Source: Rhexocercosporidium sp. MPI-PUGE-AT-0058
Lineage: Eukaryota > Ascomycota > Leotiomycetes > Helotiales
Direction: 5' to 3'
Assembly (NCBI GenBank): GCA_020746875.1
Contig: JAGTJL010000004.1
Coordinates: 2,666,001-2,730,000 of the forward strand
DNA length: 64,000 nucleotides
Shown: piece by piece, positions 34,301 to 46,955 of the stretch
How the letters are laid out: each line of letters opens with the position of its first letter
Numbering within the stretch: the stretch's first letter is position 1
Program-made: the position numbers and the translations under genes
Notes under the pieces: model-generated
The model's database searches: none
Told to the model about the DNA's origin: nothing
The model's input: the letters and a program-made list of their open reading frames with translations, nothing else

Positions 34301-37300
34301 GGAGCGACTGCAGTGGAGAGATCTAACGACCTTGCCACTGCAATCTTGTCCCATCTTGTCCCCCCTGCCATTGAGCTCGACAAGGCGGCCAAGGCAGCCG
34401 AGGCTGAGAAGGCTCGCAAGTTAGAGGAGGAGATCAAGAAGCGAATTGAGGAGGAACGAATTGCAAAGGAGAAGAAAGAGGAAGAGGAGAGAATTGAGAA
34501 GGAGAAGAAGGAAACCGAAGAGCGAGAGGAGGCCGAGCGGGTCGCTGCCGAGGCACTTGCTGCTCGGGGCCCCGAGGAAGAGGCAAACGATGTCCAACGT
34601 GCTGTTGAGACTCCAGACTTGGATGCTATGGATGGTGTTGAGTCAGAAGCTCCCGCTCAGCCAGGATCGAACAATCAAGCTGAGGACGCTCCTGCTGCTG
34701 ACCGGCCTAGAATCACGACGATGATTCGCGGATCTCCGTTCGACATCACGGACTTGGGTGTTGACGCTGATTTCCTGGCCGAGTTGCCAGACGATATTCG
34801 TGAAGAAGTCATCATGTCAGCAGTTGCTGAGCGCCGATCTACGGCTGCCGCAACCGGAGCCCAGCCTACGGACATCGACCAAGAGTTCCTCGACGCGCTG
34901 CCGGATGACATCCGTGACGAGATCATTCAGCAAGAGAGACAAGATAGACGGCGTCGCGAACGTGAAGAGCGCAACCGGGCAGCTACAGTAGCCAACGGTG
35001 GAGCCGTTGCTGGTGAAATGGATGCCGCAACCATATTGGCGACTCTGCCTCCAGCCTTGAGAAATCAAGTGCTCATTGAGCAGGATGATGAGACTCTGGA
35101 TCAACTTCCACCCGAGCTTGCCGCACAGGCCCGAGCTATTCTGCGAGAGCAAGTTGGCCACGGTAGAATACCAGCTCAACGTGCGTACCGAGTCCAAGCT
35201 ACCGGCGAGCCTCGTCAACCCAACGCGGAGAGACCTCAACGCCGCGCCATTGTTCAGATGCTCGACAAGCCCGGTATTGCCACTCTTTTGCGCTTGATGT
35301 TCATATTTCAGCATGGAAGTCTTCGAAGTACACTCAATTCCGTTCTCCAAAACATTTCGTTGAACAGACATAACAGAAATGAGGTTATCAGCACTCTTTT
35401 GCACATCCTCCAAGATGGCAGTGTCGACATGACTGCTGTTGAGAGAAGCTTCGCCCATCTCTCATTGAAAGCCAAGCAACCGAAAGACGCCCAACCAAAG
35501 ACTCCCCAACCACAATCACTGAAGAGAGCTCTTACCAGTTTGGGACCTGTTACTCAGACCACCTTTGAGGCATCCCCTCTCATGGTTGTGCAACAGTGTT
35601 TGGCCGCTCTGGTTTCTCTGAACCAAGTCAACCCTCACATTCCGGCTTACTTCTTGACCGAACATAATACTGTGGAAGGTCTAAAGCGTACCATCAGCCG
35701 CAAAGGCAAGGGCAAGGAGAACAAGGCTGCCAAGTACGCCCTGAATTCACTGTTGAGCCTCCTGGGACGTGATCTCATCATGGAAAGCTCAAGTGTCATG
35801 GAGTCTCTCTCCAGCCTCTTGAACATGATCACATCTCCACTGCAAGGTTTACAACGCAAGCAAAAGGAGGCCGAGGAGGCAAAAAAGAAGGCTGCTGAAG
35901 CCGCTACTGCAGCTGAGACTGCTCCTTCTGTTGCATCGCCAGAGACTACGACAACCACAACTACTCAAACTGGCGAACCTCAAGGAGACGTACCAATCTC
36001 GGAGGCATCTCCTGCCGTCGAAGTTACGCAAGTTCAACCTGAAGGTGGTGAGGCATCAACATCTCCAGCTGCCCAAGAATCAAAGCCGGAAGTTGCCCAA
36101 GAAGGAGAAAAGGCAAAAGAAAAGAAGGTCACCGTCTTCACGCCACCTGTCATCCCAGAGCACAACTTGAAGCTTGTCATTAACATCTTTGTTGCTCGCG
36201 AATGCTCCTCGAAGACATTCAGAGAGACCCTCTCTACCATTAAGAATCTTTCCACCATCCCCAACGCCAAGGCTGTCTTTGGACGTGAACTCATTTCAAA
36301 GGCACAAGGACTTGGCGAAATCATCCTAGTTGATCTCGAAGAACTTCTTCCGCAAATTGAGAAGGCTACAACTGGCACTGAGATTCAAGGTGTTGCCCTC
36401 GCCAAGTTCTCTCCTGGTGGCTCAGATCAAAACAAGCTTCTCCGAGTCTTGACTGCTCTTGATCATCTCTTCGATCCAAAGCGTGAGAAGAAAGATAAGC
36501 CAACAGAGGCCGAGGTTGAGGGTGAGTCGTCGCAGCTGGTTGAGAAGCAGGATCTCTTATCTTCACTTTACGAGAATCCTACTTTTGGTCGCATGTGGGA
36601 GCGACTCAGCGCTTGTCTGAGTGCGATCAGACAACGAGAGCATATGCTCAACGTTGCCACCATTTTACTTCCTCTCATCGAGGCATTGATGGTCGTGTGC
36701 AAGAACACCACATTGAAGGATACTCCGATTTCTCGAACCCAACACGGAAAGGAGATGCTGCTAACGAGCCCTCCACCCGAAAGCCAAATGGAGAGCTTAT
36801 TCTACACCTTCACCGAGGAGCATCGCAAGATTCTCAATGACCTGGTCCGACATACACCAAAGCTGATGTCTGGTACATTCTCCCTCCTGGTCAAGAATCC
36901 CAAGGTCTTGGAATTCGACAACAAGCGCAATTACTTCTCCAGAAGCATCCACGCCAAGGCACCAAATTCCCGACAATCATTCGCCCCTCTACAACTATCT
37001 GTTCGCCGAGACCAAGTCTTCCACGATTCCTTCAAGTCTCTCTACTTCCAAACTGGCGACCAAATGAAGTATGGTAAGCTCAGCATCCGATTCCATGGTG
37101 AAGAGGGTGTTGATGCTGGTGGTGTTACTCGCGAATGGTTCCAAGTACTTTCACGCCAGATGTTTGATCCAGGATACGCTCTCTTCGTTCCTGTTTCTTC
37201 CGACAGAACTACATTCCATCCCAACCATTCCAGTGGTATCAACGAGGAGCATCTTATGTTCTTCAAGTTCATTGGTCGTATCATCGGCAAGGCTCTTTAT

Positions 37301-38168
37301 GAGAATCGTGTCTTGGACTGCCATTTCAGTCGAGCTGTGTACAAGCGCATTCTTGGCAAGGCCGTGTCTGTTAAGGACATGGAATCTCTAGATCTGGACT
37401 ACTACAAGTCACTTATCTGGATGCTTGAGAACGACATCACGGACATCATTACCGAGACCTTCTCAACTGAGCAAGAGCGCTTTGGTGTCACCGAGACAGT
37501 CGACTTCATTCCAAATGGTCGTAATATTCCTGTCACTGAGGAGAACAAGCATGAGTACGTCCGCTTGATGACCGAGTTCAGACTCACTGGGTCCGTCAAA
37601 GAGCAATTAGATGAGTTCTTGAAGGGTAAGTTCATTCCATCCTTGTCTGATTGCACACACTAATATTTAACAGGCTTCCACGATATCATTCCTGCTGAAC
37701 TAGTCGCCATCTTCAATGAGCAAGAACTGGAGCTGTTAATTTCAGGCCTTCCTGAGATCGATGTCGACGACTGGAAGAGTAACACCGAGTACCACAACTA
37801 TACGGCCTCTTCCCCTCAGATTCAATGGTTTTGGCGAGCTGTTCGTTCATACGACAAGGAAGAGCGTGCCAAGCTTCTGCAGTTCGTTACCGGAACTAGC
37901 AAGGTGCCTCTCAACGGCTTCAAGGAACTGGAGGGCATGAACGGCTTCAGTCGATTCAACATCCACCGTGATTACGGTAATAAGGATAGGCTTCCAAGTT
38001 CTCACACTTGCTTCAACCGTAAGTTTTCCTCCCCTATCTCTAATATGAACGAACATAGCTAACAAAATCACAGAACTCGATCTCCCAGAGTACGAAAGCT
38101 ATGAGGCTCTTCGCAAGCAAGTCCTCACCGCCATCACAGCTGGAAGCGAGTACTTTGGTTTCGCATAA
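25390..38168 (+). CDS. TOM1: Giant HECT-type E3 ubiquitin ligase, Tom1/HUWE1 family, 4,168 aa
   Basis: Ubiquitin ligase of the Tom1/HUWE1/UPL group, which in yeast acts in mRNA export and turnover of excess histones and ribosomal proteins. Six exons: 25390-25437, 25493-29495, 29561-33415, 33465-37625, 37674-38018, 38074-38168; the sum is 12,507 bases with every phase consistent. The N-terminal half is armadillo/alpha-helical like the DUF908/DUF913 regions of the family. A UBA-like segment lies near residue 1540 ([21 protein letters not shown]). A long Asp/Glu region covers about residues 2400-2580. Ubiquitin-binding-type helices near 3060-3110 read [13 protein letters not shown] and [13 protein letters not shown]. 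The HECT domain begins near 3780 and ends [11 protein letters not shown]. The catalytic Cys is C4135 in SHTCFNQLDLP. It is complete and of normal length. The first exon codes only 16 residues. Confidence 0.97.
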
Positions 38169-39432
38169 GCAAGTGCACGCAAATTGACGAATTTCTTCTT
38201 CCCGCTACCCGTTTGCGCGTTCGTTACGACATGATTTCATGCATTGCAGGCTTTGATCAGCATTTTGACGGCGTCCATATCATTCCTTCCTACTCTTGAG
38301 ACATATCTCCAGGATGCTTGAGGTGTATTTGCGTCTGCGTGTTTGTTTGTCATGGGACGAATATGCCATGCAAAGTGCATATGCATTTTCTCTGATGATG
38401 AGATTTACCTATCCTTTCCATCTCCATTTGCTCATACTCCATACCTTACTCATTCTCTCCGGGGTACCGCAACGAAGTGCAGGTCGTTTGTGGGGTCTTG
38501 CTCTGGGATTTGATGGATGGGTTGGTTGATTGACATGAGGATAAATGGATGGATGGATGGGATTGACATTATGGGTTATTTCTTTCTTTTTTGAGGGTGC
38601 GGGAGGATGGGATGAATGAGGCATGGAAAGTTTGTTTGGAAGTTTGTAAAATAGATAGCTGGGAGGCGTGAGATACTGCATCCGTTTTTTGATGTGGTGA
38701 AGATAGCAATAGAGCGACCGTGTTTTGAACGTCCTGGTATAGTGATTGTGCCGGTAGGCTGTGACATGACTAAAGTCCTAATATTGCCTTGACAGATACA
38801 CAGCTCGTTATATAAGTCATCATTACTCTAACAACTAGAATACTTGATCATGCTTCAGTCCCATATTACCTACTACATGTATTACTAAATTCAGCAACTC
38901 CTACCTAATCACCTCCTCAATCAAAGCCAGCCTCAAAATTCTTGAAAGGTCAGGTCGTCACATGATCCCCCCCCCCCACCAGCGCCAAGCCCTTCCCATT
39001 CCGCCGCTGGGTCTAGTTCTGCCTTTGCCCCGCAAAATATTTTTCGAACAAGGCTGCTAGGTGAGTTCCTTACGCAAACCATAACCTCCCCTTCACCTCT
39101 CTCGCTTCGAATACGACTACTTCGAACGTCTCTTTAACTACGCGCGTCCAGGTCACAGAATTGCGGGCACAGAGAACGGAATACATGCGACTTGCGAGAC
39201 GCCGAATCGATTGCGTATACTGCCTGCGACTTCGAGCGGGAAGAACGAGGATACTACAGGACAAGAAGGAAAAGCCTTTGCCCTTCGAGGGAGAGAATAG
39301 GAGAGAGGGCATCTAGGAGAGGGAAGTGGACGAGGATTTGCGCGAGAGTAATAAGGAGACGAGGACGCAAAGAAGGAGTGGGAAAGAGAAGAGAGAACCA
39401 AAACGAAGTGAAAGAGGGCATAGACGGACACA
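38169..39432. other. Gap between HECT ligase and PRPP synthetase genes
   Basis: No gene seen. It has a GGAT-type tetranucleotide run near 38544-38562, a poly-C tract near 38967-38977 and a purine-rich leader before the next gene. Confidence 0.55.
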
Positions 39433-40882
39433 ATGGCGACAAACTCAATTAAGCTGCTTACGGGCAATAGCCATCCGCAGTTGGCGAAGTTGGTTGCTGA
39501 GAGGTGCGTTTCTTTGTTTCTTTATGCTGTCTGGTTTGGTTGTGTTTGGAGGAGTCATGCAATGTCTGGAAGGGAAGGGTTTCATGGGAGAAGGGCACAG
39601 AAGTCAGATTGATGCGATCCTGGAGGAGGATCTGCGGCAGAAAGAGGATACATTCATAGGCAGAGAAAGGGAATGCAGAGGTAGACACAACCAGAGAAAG
39701 CTAATTGGAACTTCCTACAGATTGGGTATTGAGCTAGCGAAGACTATGAGTCTGAACTATTCGAACCAGGAGACCAGTGTTACGGTTGGAGAGAGTGTTA
39801 GAGATGAAGATGGTATGTCCCCCTTCTTTATTTATGGCTTATTGTGAGTTTGGGTTTCAATTGGGCGCAAGTAGCAAGGAGGAATGAAAGATAGACGGAA
39901 ATGGTGGAATGTCTGGTAGATGTAGAATATCAAGCTGAACAGATCCAGTATTCATCCTCCAATCCACCGCCCCGGGGGACATCAACGACGGCCTGATGGA
40001 GCTCCTCATAATGATCAACGCCTGCAAGACCGCCTCCGCCCGCCGCATCACAGCCGTAATCCCCAACTTCCCCTACGCGCGCCAGGACAAGAAGGACAAA
40101 TCCCGCGCTCCCATCTCCGCCAAGCTCATCGCCAACATGCTGCAGACGGCCGGTTGCAACCATGTCATCACCATGGATCTACATGCCAGTCAGATCCAGG
40201 GCTTCTTCAATGTCCCCGTTGATAATCTGTATGCTGAGCCGAGTACCCTGCGGTGGATTAGGGAGAATTTGAATATTTCAGAGTGTGTGGTTGTCAGTCC
40301 TGATGCTGGTGGTGCTAAGAGGTTCGTTTCCTCGTTTTCCGTCTTTTACTTTCAGTGTCTGGACTTCGGATAGAAGCGTGCTACTTAAGTTTCATACAGC
40401 AGAGAAGATATCAAGAACACATGCAGAATTCGAGAAGCTAACTATCTACCAGAGCAACGTCCATAGCAGATCGTCTCGACCTCGGCTTCGCCCTCATCCA
40501 CAAAGAACGCGCCCGCCCCAACGAAGTCTCCCGCATGGTCCTCGTCGGCGATGTCGAGAACAAGACCTGCATTCTCGTCGACGACATGGCTGACACGTGC
40601 GGTACGCTCGCCAAAGCCGCCGAGACGCTCATGACGCACAAGGCCCGCGAGGTTGTCGCCATCGTCACCCACGGCATCCTCTCCGGCAACGCCATCGAGA
40701 TACTCAACAAGAGCAAGCTGAGCCGCGTCGTTGTCACGAATACCGTCCCCCTCCAGGATAAGGAGAGTAGGTGTGATAAGTTGAGGGTCATGGATATTAG
40801 TCCTACGCTTGCGGAAGCTATTAGACGGACGCATAACGGCGAGAGTGTTAGTTTCTTGTTTACTCATGCGCCTACGGATTAG
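39433..40882 (+). CDS. Ribose-phosphate pyrophosphokinase (PRPP synthetase), 321 aa
   Basis: Makes 5-phosphoribosyl-1-pyrophosphate from ribose-5-phosphate and ATP for purine, pyrimidine, His, Trp and NAD synthesis; cytosolic. Four exons: 39433-39503, 39721-39812, 39949-40321, 40453-40882; the sum is 966 bases. The N-terminus [20 protein letters not shown] is typical. The catalytic flexible-loop region reads [20 protein letters not shown], and HASQIQGFF and [17 protein letters not shown] follow. The PRPP-binding motif is [14 protein letters not shown]. The protein ends [12 protein letters not shown]. Length matches the short yeast Prs2/Prs3/Prs4 forms without the large insertion of Prs1/Prs5, so the orthologue within that group is left open. 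Intron 1 (about 217 bases) is longer than most here. Confidence 0.96.
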
Positions 40883-41866
40883 ATGCGGGGTTGGGATTTT
40901 GTTTCAGAGGTTGGTTTGGGAACTTGTGAGCCTTTGTGGTTGGCTGCGGGTGTGGTCTTTTGACTTGTAGTACTGAAGGGGAGAAAGGTGTTCCGAAAGA
41001 ACAAACAAGCGGAGAAGCAAGCAAGCATCGGCTTAAGATTCCATGGTTGGCGTGGAGGCGTAATAAGGCTGTTTGTTCTTTTATGGCTTTCTCTCTCCGC
41101 TAGTGTCGATTCCGAGGACATAGACTCATGGAAATACATGTGCATGATAGAATAGATATTCAGGCATGCCACAGATTAGACAATTGTGCTATGATGTGAG
41201 ATCTGTGAGATCTGTGTGAAAGAAGTGAATTGTGATCGTGGGTGTGAGACTCCTGTAGTGATTAGATGTGTTCCAGTAATCCCATGTAAAGTTTATAAAC
41301 TAGAAGAGGTTGCTTTAATCTTGCTGGGCTGGAAACAGTAGAATATTACCACGTCAAATGTCGCGTGGGCTAAGAAGGAAGGGGCGCATGGTATGACGCG
41401 GGGCGAGTGGAGATTTTGACATGAGAATCAGGATGACGAAGAGAGCGGTTCCGGAAGTCAACTTTGCGGGAAGGATTTCGAGAGTCCAGAGTTGGGTGGA
41501 AGGAGTCAACCGAAATGCCTAATGAAATCCTTATGGGACTATTTCAATTTCCCTCACTACGCAGATTTTCCATATCAAAATCACAATATAGCAAAGTCAA
41601 AATGAAGTCATAACGTCGTAGTCAAATGAGCTTTTGAAGAACGCCTAGCTACATGCCACATGCACTGCAGAGTATCTTTGCCCATGAACCCGTAGAAAGA
41701 AGCCGAGAAGAAAAAGAACATCATCAAGCCCTGCCTTTCTTGGGGGCGGGCGGACTATCCATCCCATTGCATCCCCTCATCTCATGCTATCCGAAGACAA
41801 TCCCCATGCCATGCCCGATTATGCTGCAGCGGACCGAAGAACAAGAGAAGGAAGGGTGTTCTTTCT
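40883..41866. other. Gap between convergent PRPP synthetase and eS6 genes
   Basis: About 1 kb between two 3' ends. No gene or RNA recognised. Confidence 0.55.
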
Positions 41867-43006
41867 TTACTTGCGCATCGACGAGGCTCTGCGCTTGCGG
41901 AGATCAGCTCGGGAGGCCTTGGCTTCGGTGACACGCTTGGCGAGAAGTTGAGCGTACTCGTTCTGGAGGTATGTCAGTATTTGTATTCAGGCAGAGGATT
42001 GGTGTGGGAGAACATACAGCAGCATCCTTGGTTCGCTCAGCGTTGCGGCGCTTGAGTGCGATACGGTGGCGCTTGTGTTGGAGACGCTGAGGAGTAACGA
42101 GACGTTGGATCTTTGGTGCCTTGGTGTATGGCTTCTTGCCCTCACCCTTTGGCTGAACCTCACGACGGATGACAAACTTGCGGACCTAAATTCAACAGCA
42201 CTTCGTTAGCATTATCATTCATCTCACACTCTGGACACTGCTGGCTCCGTCTGCCACCGTGGAAACGGTCACAGGCGGAAGCAGCAGGCCAGGCGAAGTA
42301 GATATACGGGGTACGTACATCATCTTCCTTGGTGAGGCCGAAGAACTTGCGGATCTTCGTGGCACGCTTGGGACCGAGACGCTTAGGGTGGACGGTGTCG
42401 GTGATACCTGGGATGTCGTTCTCGCCTTGCTTGACGATGGAGAGAGCGAGGACAGAGAGATCCATGGCGACGATGCATCCACGGACAGACTTGCGCTTGC
42501 GCTCACCAGTTCGGCGAGGGCGGTAGCAAGAGTGACCGTCGGAAAGCAAGAGACGGACACGGGTTGGGTGCATGACTCCCTGCTTCATTGGGAAACCTTG
42601 CTTATCGTTGCCTCCGGTGATCTTGAAGATGTATCCCTTGAACTCGTCTCCGACGCTGTCTCCGGGAACCTCCTGGCCCATTCTGCACATCTTGTTAGGA
42701 ATTGTCCTTCTCCAGTCGTTCGCGCATCGCTGGGTCTGTAGATTCCGTACCTCTTGTCCATGAAGACACGGAGCTTGCGATCATCTTCGATCTCGATGAG
42801 CTTCTGACTGCCATTGGCAGGCTATTGGAATTGTCAGTTTGTGTTCCTTTTCCGCCTCTGCGACCTCGACCTCGAAGGATTTGCGCGCGCGGATGGGGAG
42901 GTGGAACGTACGAAGGAGATGTTCTAGAAGCAGTATATGTTAGCAGATGATCGCAATTGAGAATTTACTCCTGCGCCGGAGGGTAAAGGAGACTTACGAG
43001 CTTCAT
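41867..43006 (-). CDS. RPS6: 40S ribosomal protein eS6, 239 aa
   Basis: Small-subunit ribosomal protein and TOR-pathway phosphorylation target. Six exons: 43006-42998, 42923-42912, 42821-42751, 42682-42319, 42185-42018, 41962-41867; the sum is 720 bases. Exon 1 codes only MKL and exon 2 is a 12-base micro-exon coding NISF; exon 3 continues [20 protein letters not shown]. Family signatures are [39 protein letters not shown] and [15 protein letters not shown]. The C-terminus ends [11 protein letters not shown], the Ser-bearing RRASS site of eS6. Length is exactly normal for fungi. Introns crowded at the 5' end are usual for ribosomal protein genes. Confidence 0.98.
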
Positions 43007-43204
43007 CGTGGCTGTTGTCGTTGGTTGTCGTTGATTCTGTCGATGGCTCGTTCTGCAAGGAATTCCTATCAACCCGCGAAATTCGTTAGCGTGTGGGTTG
43101 AGATTTGGCGCTAGATGGAAGCGAGCACGTGACCTATCTGACTTGACATGGATGTGCAGGGTGGATGTGGATTAGGTAACCCACGACAACAATCAAGGAA
43201 CAAC

Positions 43205-43727
43205 TCAACGAACCTGAAGGTCAAGCTCAACCTCGTCTTGGTCAAGAAGTCTAGACTCGCGTGGATTGCGATGGCGACGTCCTCGTCCGGTAAGCCAAGC
43301 TGCGGGAATGCAGTAGTGAGCAGATCAAGACAGCACACTTTGGCGAATTGGGGAACGTACCTGGAAATACAAGGATGTTAAAGTAAACAAGAAGTATTAC
43401 TCCTCCTAGGATACTAAATGCAAAGGTTAGCAAATCGGTATCAATCCAGTCGTCAGAGTGGTTGTAGTTGTTGTCGTTGAGGTCGAGCTTGTTTGTGCTG
43501 CTGCCAAATTGTCAGCTCGGAACGGATAATCTAGTCCCCCATCACAATGGCAGCTAACTCCCGAGGAAACTCCGTTAATCGAGGTAAACAAACCCCCTCT
43601 CCCTTCTCTTAGACATTTGAAGTCGTGGGCTAGTGAGAAACATGTGAACTTACTGTCTGTATGTTGTCTGATTGAAGGTCTGAACGTGCGTCCGATTGTG
43701 GTTGGTGATGTCGAACGCGAGGTGCAT
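43205..43727 (-). CDS. Unrecognised small single-pass membrane protein, 102 aa
   Basis: I do not recognise this family. Three exons were assembled by hand: 43727-43654, 43500-43361, 43299-43205. They sum to 309 bases and junction phases agree with good donor sites (GTAAGT, GTACGT). The N-terminal half is hydrophilic, with possible N-glycosylation sites (NRT, NQT) and an acidic DDWIDTD. One hydrophobic helix follows (LLTFAFSILGGVILLVYFNI), then LVFPGAWLTGRGRRHRNPR and an acidic tail ending DEVELDLQVR. Basic residues just after the helix suggest that the C-terminus faces the cytosol. It lies about 200 bases upstream of eS6 on the same strand. The first exon is the least certain part. Confidence 0.5.
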
Positions 43728-45362
43728 GTTTGAGGTTGGTGATGAGGAAGGACGCGATCTTTGTCCGCAAGATGAGGAAAATATATGTTGTGCGGCTGGC
43801 TGGGAAGATGACTAGCGTAGAGAAACATTCGAATGGAGTTCATGGACTGGCAGAGATTTGCTTCGAGATAAACTGCTTGGTCTAGGGTACTGTTCTTTAC
43901 GGCTGCGTCTGTTGGACTGACTAGCTAGCATCTCTGTGTGTGAGTACTTGTTGAGATGTTAGGAAGGGATAGCTATTGAGACTAGCACTAATTTTATAGA
44001 ACCTAATCAGTCCTTCTTTCATTCCCCGCCACTCTTCGCATTTCCTGGACATACTGCATGTTTCTTCTACCTAAACGTCTGAGATGATACATTCTCCCAC
44101 ATATCTTTAATCTCGTTCTTGGGGTTTTAATTTGTAAATACCGTTACCTTATTACACCTACACAGCGAAACACACTTCCTTCCAAATTGTTACTGTTTAG
44201 TCCCACTATTCTTTATTACTTTCCTCCGTATCATCACTATTACTCTCACCTAACCCATCATCCTCCCTTAAAAGTCTCCAGAACATCTCTAACTCCTCGA
44301 TATATTCCAACTCTTACATCCAGTCGTCAACCCAGTTCGCAGCGGCTATTATTAGAGCAACAACTATTTATATTGTCGGCCAAACACTTCTCCCCCTTAA
44401 ACTTTCACCCGTGCAAGTGATAATGTTAATAGGTAGAAATTTCCGACCTAGCAGATCTATCCACACCCCATTCATGAGTTGTATCCTGGCTCAACTCCCA
44501 CAGCCCCGGAAGTGAGGAGGGTTAACGTTATGATGATTGTGGCCTTGGTGGTGTTGAGGTTGAGGTAGATACGCGTATCTGCCATTTGGCGTTTGATAGT
44601 TAAGTCGGTGAGTTAGGAGGAGGATGGGCTTCTGTGGTGGCTGTCTTCTTCCTTTCAAGTGGAAAATCCTGAGACCGAAAGGATCAGTGGAGGTATTGGG
44701 AAGGAAACAGGATTTTTAAAATAAAATAAAACTAAAAAGTTGAAAAACCTTACAGTGAATTCCTTGCTTGTACTATACTAACTACTTATGAAGGAGAGTT
44801 GTAATCTACATTCTTCTAAATCTTGATAGAGGATCCAGTCATCTCACGACTTATCAATACATAGTTGTGGTGATTTTGTCTCTAGTTAATCTTTTTTCAA
44901 TCACTGTTCCAATCATTCTAATAATTTTATCGAAGTCATCCAATGAGAGATTTTGGAAGATAGCCACGGTTTGACTCCACAATTTTAGAAATAGTGTGAA
45001 TCAGACAATCCAGATTATCAACACATATACAGCGTCCAGTAGATTAGATCGTGATTAAAGGAAGCTTACAATACGCATGAATGAACAGTCACAGACCCTA
45101 TCCATATTCTGCGGTATAAAACTAAAATCGGCTTTTGATATATATCCCTCCTTCTGGGATATCAAGATACTTCACTCTCTTCAAGTTTTCAACCCCAACT
45201 CCCACACTACTAAAGGCAGAACCAAGGCTTTCCTCCCCTAATCACAAAAGCAACACAGCGCTGCTACAAGACCAAAGTCAGAACACGTAAGAACAAAACA
45301 AAAAAGCCTTCTTACTCCTTAGTAACTTGTTGTACGGTACAGTCCTGTGCCTACCACCCACA
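43728..45362. other. Gene-poor interval
   Basis: About 1.6 kb, AT-rich in its second half (44,700-45,100), without a supportable gene. It should contain the promoter of the small protein at 45,363. Confidence 0.5.
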
Positions 45363-45727
45363 ATGTCAGGAAACTACGTATACGTCAACATCGGCACAGG
45401 AATTCTCATCATAGCCAGCTTGATCCTCTCAACGGGCTTAATACTAGCGACCTTTATAACGCTCGTGATGAATGGGATGTGGCTGCATCTTCTGTGTGAG
45501 GTTTTGTCTATTTATTATTTCTTTTGGCATATCACAGGCGGAAGAGTGATGACACACGAGAGAGGCTGCTGATATGGTGAAGTATAGTTGGCGGATTATT
45601 TGCGGTTGCGGGACTCTGGATCGATAGGAAAGTAAGTGAGATGTGGAGGGAGGAGGGGAGGCGAGGATTTGAGGGTGAGGATGGTGATGATAGCGACGAC
45701 GGGTTGGAGGATAGTGATGATGATTGA
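45363..45727 (+). CDS. Unrecognised small two-helix membrane protein with acidic tail, 90 aa
   Basis: I do not recognise this family. Two exons, 45363-45495 and 45588-45727, joined through a 92-base GTGAGG...TATAG intron with a CTGAT branch-like word; the sum is 273 bases. The N-terminal 13 residues precede a long hydrophobic stretch (GILIIASLILSTGLILATF) and, after NGMWLHLL, a second one restored by splicing (FGGLFAVAGLW). Then come IDRKVSEMWREEGRRG and a strongly acidic tail (EGEDGDDSDDGLEDSDDD). Without splicing, the frame would stop at 69 codons and lose the tail, whose bias toward Asp/Glu supports the spliced model. A cDNA is needed to be sure. Confidence 0.5.
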
Positions 45728-46161
45728 AACGTGGATTCTAGGTAGAGTCTGTGACTGGGTGGGTCACTGGGGAATTTATGGATATATGTTGGTTTATATG
45801 TAATAGCATAGATCTACGAGACCACAAGATATGCTGTTTTCGAAATGTCATGTGTGTGAAAAATGCATGGTATGGGATTTAATCAATGAGACCCAAGCTG
45901 TAGCAACAAAGTTGGACATCAGATTCCATTTTATGCACGGAAGTCCGAATGTAAGAACTTTCAGAACCTGAGAGAGAATTCGACGGAGGTGCATAGAAGT
46001 CAACTAAGAGAACACGCCCTGGAACCTCAAGGTTTATTCACATCACTTTTCTGGGCTGCTGAACTCGTACTGGCCGAACAATTCGTCGACTTTTACAGCT
46101 ACTTTCTTCATCCAGGATCTCGAATTGGTCATAGTGTCAGTGACGGAACAATAGTATGTAT
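45728..46161. other. Gap between convergent small-protein and cupin genes
   Basis: About 430 bases of 3' flanks; nothing recognised. Confidence 0.5.
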
Positions 46162-46815
46162 TCAATTATTCTTCGATGCTTGCCTCCAGATATCAACGAG
46201 TGGTCCACCGATCCCAAAGATGGGATCAGACTCAGGCAGCGGTACGGCTCGAGCATTTGACGCTTTCTGTTGGGTTTCTTTCTCATCGGCTTTACAGAAG
46301 TTGTTGTCCCAGTGTGGACTGCCCTCTGGATAGAGACCGACATATTCGTAGTCATCGCTACTTTCTAAGCCTAAAAAGCGTCCTGCATCAGCGCTATAAT
46401 TGAGCGGGGAAAATGACATAGAAGGAACTATGCACAAGCCAGAGCCACTGAGGGTTCACGTACTGCAATGTGCCACACCAGCTGGCAAAACAATTGCGTC
46501 TCCTGCCCCCAACTCAAGCATCAAATCATCTTCTGTCTCTGGATCTAGAGGTCCCCGTCCTAACAACAACCGACTATGACCTTTAAACACGGCATAGCAT
46601 TCATGCGTGACGCTGTGAAAATGATGTGTGCCGACATGTTTGAATACCCCGCCCTTCAACCACTTATTCGGTTCGATGCGAGCGCATGTCGATTCGGGAG
46701 TGGGGTTGACTGGAAGGGCGGATCGGTAGACGAGAACTGGGAGGGGAGAGTTGGGGACGTGAGGAGTTGAGGTCTTGATGAAGTATTGCTCTGGAGAGAA
46801 TGTTTCCGATGGCAT
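46162..46815 (-). CDS. Cupin-fold protein, YjlB-like, 195 aa
   Basis: Small beta-barrel protein of unknown reaction, resembling the YjlB-type cupins found in bacteria and fungi. Two exons: 46815-46460 and 46393-46162, with a 66-base intron (GTGAAC...TATAG) that restores AHCSTADAGRFLGLE; the sum is 588 bases. The N-terminus EQYFIKTSTPHVPNSPLPVLVYRSA is family-like. Cupin motif 1 is visible as HHFHSVTHECYAVFKGHSRLLLG, with candidate metal ligands in HFHSVTHE. Cupin motif 2 is LELGAGDAIVLPAGVAHCS. The C-terminus carries DYEYVGLYPEGSPHWD and DPIFGIGGPLVDIW. A nearby donor (GTACGT at 46463) would give an implausible 36-base intron. Role unknown. Confidence 0.88.
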
Positions 46816-46955
46816 CTTGCTGTGTCTCTATGTATGTTGTGAAGAGAGAGATGTGATGTTCTGGGACTCTAAGTCTTTGGCGGGGTAAGTGGCTTAGCGG
46901 ATCCGTGGTTTTGAGCCTCAAGAGCGGAATTCCTCCTAGATTCTAGTCCTTGGCC

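Noticed and set aside
38967..38977. Poly-C tract
   Set aside because: Simple homopolymer with no link to a gene or element.
46428..46463. 36-base intron in the cupin gene using the stronger-looking GTACGT donor
   Set aside because: Too short for a fungal intron; the 66-base alternative keeps the frame and gives a better family match.
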